8,579 nt of DNA. Origin: JBEGQX01 sp041180805 (GTDB taxonomy: Bacteria > Planctomycetota > Planctomycetia > Gemmatales > Gemmataceae). The notes below the pieces were generated by a model. It saw nothing but the letters and a program-made list of their open reading frames with translations. It did not search any database and was not told the DNA's origin. The stretch is from contig JBEGQX010000012.1 in NCBI GenBank assembly GCA_041180805.1, positions 1 to 8,579 of the forward strand, in the 5' to 3' direction. Both the position numbers and the translations under genes were made by a program. This document shows, one piece after another, positions 6,227 through 8,579 of this stretch (the first letter of the stretch is position 1; each line of letters begins with the position of its first letter).

Positions 6227-7003
6227 TTAACGGAGGATAAATTCCAGCGCGGCGCAGGTATCCTCGTAGCCGGTGGAATGGCCTCCGTTTTCCCGATGGA
6301 GGCTTAACACCTTGCGACCATGCTTTTTCAGTTGTTCTAGCAGCCTGAGAACGCTCTGGGGAGGAACCACTTCATCTTTACCACCTGTGGTGCAAGCCAC
6401 GGGCATGGTGAACTTTTCCGGCCAGAACTCGGCGCTGCGCTTTTTATATTCCTCAGGGATCTGCTTTTTGGTTCCACCAAAGGAAGCCTGGATGGCATCC
6501 TGGAATTTTTCGTACTCCAAGAGGTTTGCGGTACCGTTCAGGCTGCATACCCCTGCGATCAAATCCGGGTGCAAGGCGGTAAACGTAAGCGCGGCTGTGC
6601 CACCCATGGAACCGCCCATGAGGAATATTTTGCCAACCTTGTGCCGTTCGCGGAGTTCACCAATCATTTGCACCATGTCGGCCTCGGCCTTGGGGCCCAT
6701 CCAGGAAGTCTTGGCCCGGTAATCTGGTGAGACAAAGATCATTCCTTGGCGGGTGGCGACATCCCGCGCACCCTTGCATTCACCTCGGTTATCACGGATA
6801 AACTGCCAGCGATCCGATCCATGACCATGCAGGGCAATCATCAGGTGGTGGGTTTGGGTGGCATCAAAACCGGGTGGCAAAATCTCGACATAGCGTTGTT
6901 CGGTTCCATCCGCTTTCGCCTTGAAGACAACCTCGTTTGGCTCGTTGGCAAGAAGGGACGATGTGCAAATTAAAACAGCAACAAAAGCCAGCGATCGTGC
7001 CAT
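6227..7003 (-). CDS. Secreted alpha/beta-hydrolase (PHB-depolymerase/feruloyl-esterase-like)
   Basis: A 258-residue serine esterase. The signal peptide is MARSLAFVAVLICTSSLLA, cut before NEP. The domain shows the order ALHGHGSDRWQF (57-68, oxyanion region), GGSMGG with nucleophile Ser132, GGKDEVVPP with Asp210, and NGGHSTGY with His242. The compact single-domain layout resembles the secreted esterases annotated as PHB-depolymerase, phospholipase/carboxylesterase or prolyl-oligopeptidase-like. The substrate cannot be read from sequence. The start at 7003 is only 6 bases after the stop of the PepSY-protein gene. Its probable ribosome site AAGG overlaps the last sense codon and stop of that gene, at the rather long spacing of nine bases, so translation is likely coupled. 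A role linked to the PepSY protein is inferred from this coupling only. Confidence 0.85.
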   Translation of the reverse strand: MARSLAFVAVLICTSSLLANEPNEVVFKAKADGTEQRYVEILPPGFDATQTHHLMIALHGHGSDRWQFIRDNRGECKGARDVATRQGMIFVSPDYRAKTSWMGPKAEADMVQMIGELRERHKVGKIFLMGGSMGGTAALTFTALHPDLIAGVCSLNGTANLLEYEKFQDAIQASFGGTKKQIPEEYKKRSAEFWPEKFTMPVACTTGGKDEVVPPQSVLRLLEQLKKHGRKVLSLHRENGGHSTGYEDTCAALEFILR

Positions 7004-7009
7004 GGGGAA

Positions 7010-7966
7010 TTACCTTGAAACAGGTATGAGGAAGAAAGAATGCAGGCCTGCGGCCAGCCAGATGGCGATGGAAAATCCCGCCGCCAAAAGGGTAACCCCG
7101 GGCCACCGGGTGGAGCGAACCTGCCACCACATCCACACGCCGGAGCAAGCCCAGAACAGCATGGCAAGCGAAACCACATCCACCAGTGTGGACCAAAACC
7201 AGCGTGGACCCATGCCACCGTTGAAGCCATGCACGGTGTGCAACCTGAGCAGAAATCTTCGCCAGCCCAATTCGGCCGGCTGTACCTCGGAAAGCAGCCT
7301 GCCCTGCAAGGAACCGGTTAGCGCGTTGAACTGGGCCTGCCAGGGTTGACCATCGAACTCCACGGAAAAAATCAAATCCGGAACTGAAGTCACCGTGATG
7401 GCACCGCCGGGCATGCGTGTCTTTTCCAGTATGACAGGAATGGCGGCAAGAAACTTCTCATGCAACCCATCAGGCACTTCGATTTTTTCCGGGGCGGAAT
7501 CTGACTTGGGCAAAGCACTGGAACCCTGCCTGGTAAACCCGGTATTGCTTTTGCCCACGGCAAAGGGTGCCGGAGTTTCTTTTTTGGGTGCAACCACCGG
7601 TTGGGTGCGAACCGTTCCATAATTACCGACAACATCCAGAAGAATGCTGGTTTCCTCGCCATCCCTTTTGCAAACGGCAAAGGCAAAGTCACGGGAATAC
7701 CTTGGGGTAACTTTGCTGGTAAGCTTCATGCCCCCCTTGTTGTCGTGGCTGGAAACATAAACCTCGACCACTTTTTGGGCGATGGACTGCAAATCTTCTT
7801 TTTTTACCAACGTTGTGCAATGAAGGTCGGAAGGGCCGTAGGAAACATAGGGGGCATCGCCAAACCAGGTTGGGTGGTTGAAAAGCATGGCGGTAACTGC
7901 GTACAGGATCACCCAGGGCAGCATGACCAGACTGGAATACATATGCAACCTTCGGATCCAAAGCAT
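7010..7966 (-). CDS. PepSY-associated transmembrane protein
   Basis: A 318-residue inner-membrane protein. It begins IRRLHMYSSLVMLPWVILYA, the usual first helix of PepSY_TM proteins (about 12-29). A long extracytoplasmic region follows, with a Pro/Lys/Ala-rich linker (about 122-165) and a PepSY-like segment (about 165-228: LHEKFLAAIPVILEK, then ITVTSVPDLIFSVEFDGQPWQ). Next comes the second family signature RRFLLRLHTVHGF (236-248) and two more helices (about 258-282 and 290-314). Related proteins are found with siderophore receptors and ferric reductases, or as inhibitors of peptidases. This one has three predicted helices rather than four or more and no reductase domain. The ATG at 7966 has a purine-rich AAGGGG eight bases upstream. 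It is the first gene of a minus-strand group with the coupled esterase, and is divergent from the DUF1501 gene. Confidence 0.8.
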   Translation of the reverse strand: MLWIRRLHMYSSLVMLPWVILYAVTAMLFNHPTWFGDAPYVSYGPSDLHCTTLVKKEDLQSIAQKVVEVYVSSHDNKGGMKLTSKVTPRYSRDFAFAVCKRDGEETSILLDVVGNYGTVRTQPVVAPKKETPAPFAVGKSNTGFTRQGSSALPKSDSAPEKIEVPDGLHEKFLAAIPVILEKTRMPGGAITVTSVPDLIFSVEFDGQPWQAQFNALTGSLQGRLLSEVQPAELGWRRFLLRLHTVHGFNGGMGPRWFWSTLVDVVSLAMLFWACSGVWMWWQVRSTRWPGVTLLAAGFSIAIWLAAGLHSFFLIPVSR

Positions 7967-8018
7967 GCCATCATCCCCTTACAAAGCGAACTTTAATCCC
8001 CATTTAAGGCACAAAAGC

Positions 8019-8032
8019 CCAAGTTTTCTTGG
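8019..8032. promoter_or_regulatory. Inverted repeat overlapping a -35 element (possible operator)
   Basis: CCAAG TTTT CTTGG is a perfect 5-base inverted repeat. Its right arm overlaps the TTGGCA -35 hexamer of the DUF1501 promoter. It sits about midway between the two divergent genes, where a regulator could affect both. It is short, so chance is a real alternative. Confidence 0.3.
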
Positions 8033-8058
8033 CAGATATGCCGATTTTATCTTATTAT
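8029..8058 (+). promoter_or_regulatory. Sigma70-type promoter of the DUF1501 gene
   Basis: TTGGCA (8029-8034), an 18-base spacer, then TATTAT (8053-8058). Each hexamer matches the consensus at five of six positions. Transcription would begin near 8065, about 25 bases before the ATG. This is the best promoter match in the window. Confidence 0.5.
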
Positions 8059-8062
8059 GAAG

Positions 8063-8083
8063 GTCCTTCCATGAATTAAGGAC
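8063..8083 (+). promoter_or_regulatory. Inverted repeat that could sequester the DUF1501 ribosome binding site
   Basis: GTCCTT (8063-8068) and AAGGAC (8078-8083) are perfectly complementary across a 9-base loop. The right arm contains the Shine-Dalgarno AAGGA (8078-8082), seven bases before the ATG at 8090. If transcription starts as predicted near 8065, the first bases of the left arm may be missing, which would weaken the hairpin. Confidence 0.3.
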
Positions 8084-8089
8084 AATACG

Positions 8090-8579
8090 ATGCTTACTTT
8101 CTGGGATCACGATCATAGGTTGCGGCGGCGTGACTTCCTAAAGGTTGGTGGTTTCGGCCTCGCGGGTCTGGCTTCTTCGTCGCTGGCCGGAATTGAGGAA
8201 AAAGCTGCCCTGACTGGAAAATCGGTCATCTTCCTGTTTTTGCACGGTGGCCCAAGTCAGGTGGAAACCTTCGACCCCAAACCGGAGTCGCCCAAGGAAT
8301 TTCGCGGTCCCTTGGGAACGGTACAAACCAAATTGCCGGGCGTTTTATTTGGTTCACCCTTCCCCAAGCTTGCGAACCAGGCCGATAAACTGACCATAGT
8401 TCGTTCCTACGTGCCGGGCGATGCCAACCATGACATAAAGCCAGTGGTCTGCCGGGCCACCGGCGGGGCTAACATAGGCAGCCTGTACGCAGCGGTTGCG
8501 GGAATCTCGCACCCGGAAAAAGCCATCCCACGAAATGCTCTTCTGTTCCCCAGGGCGGTGGATCCCGAGGCACAAGCCG
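8090..8579 (+). CDS. DUF1501 protein with Tat signal (5' part, cut by window edge)
   Basis: The first 163 codons of a gene running off the right edge. The N-terminus has a twin-arginine motif (LRRRDFLKVGGFGLAGLASS, residues 11-30). The family signature follows: VIFLFLHGGPSQVETFDPKP (46-65), PKEFRGPLGTV (68-78), LPGVLFGSPFPKLA (82-95) and DKLTIVRSY (99-107). DUF1501 proteins are about 400-480 residues, are expanded in planctomycetes, and are related to the alkaline phosphatase/sulfatase superfamily. Their reaction is generally unknown. They often sit next to DUF1549/DUF1553 genes, which would lie to the right of this window. The ATG at 8090 has AAGGA seven bases upstream. It is divergent from the PepSY-protein gene across 123 bases. 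Confidence 0.9.
   Translation, partial: MLTFWDHDHRLRRRDFLKVGGFGLAGLASSSLAGIEEKAALTGKSVIFLFLHGGPSQVETFDPKPESPKEFRGPLGTVQTKLPGVLFGSPFPKLANQADKLTIVRSYVPGDANHDIKPVVCRATGGANIGSLYAAVAGISHPEKAIPRNALLFPRAVDPEAQA

Overview
The window looks like chromosomal DNA from a member of the Planctomycetota, of moderate-to-high GC. A Gemmatales- or Pirellulales-like lineage would fit, but that is inference. The evidence is a Tat-exported DUF1501 protein, a sialate O-acetylesterase with the Lys/Ala-rich helical insertion familiar from planctomycetes, and a secreted SOUL-domain protein. There are eight protein-coding genes. Two are cut by the window edges. I see no RNA genes, mobile elements, CRISPR arrays or long repeats.

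Region A (about 1-5281) is a sialic-acid scavenging locus. A minus-strand operon reads sialidase (GH33), N-acylglucosamine 2-epimerase (AGE), a Tat-exported alpha/beta-hydrolase, then the start of a kelch-type cyclically permuted mutarotase (NanM-like, cut at the left edge). The gaps are only 15, 15 and 3 bases. A secreted sialate O-acetylesterase is divergently transcribed from the other side of a 122-base shared promoter region. The order of events would be: the esterase removes O-acetyl groups, the sialidase frees sialic acid, the mutarotase equilibrates its anomers, a lyase (not in the window) makes ManNAc, and AGE converts ManNAc to GlcNAc. This is the Bacteroides/Tannerella-type route, which uses AGE rather than ManNAc kinase plus NanE. 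The hydrolase inside the operon has no assigned step and is the most interesting gene here.

Region B (5284-7966) holds three minus-strand genes. In transcription order they are a PepSY-associated membrane protein, a secreted esterase translationally coupled to it (6-base gap), and, after 88 bases, a secreted SOUL heme-binding-family protein. The SOUL gene ends tail to tail with the acetylesterase, 2 bases apart. PepSY membrane proteins and SOUL domains have both been linked to iron or heme, so a shared role is possible but unproven.

Region C (7967-8579) is a 123-base divergent promoter region with two small inverted repeats, followed by the 5' third of a DUF1501 gene that runs off the right edge.

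Start sites were chosen by Shine-Dalgarno spacing. For three genes this gives a start downstream of the longest possible ORF.
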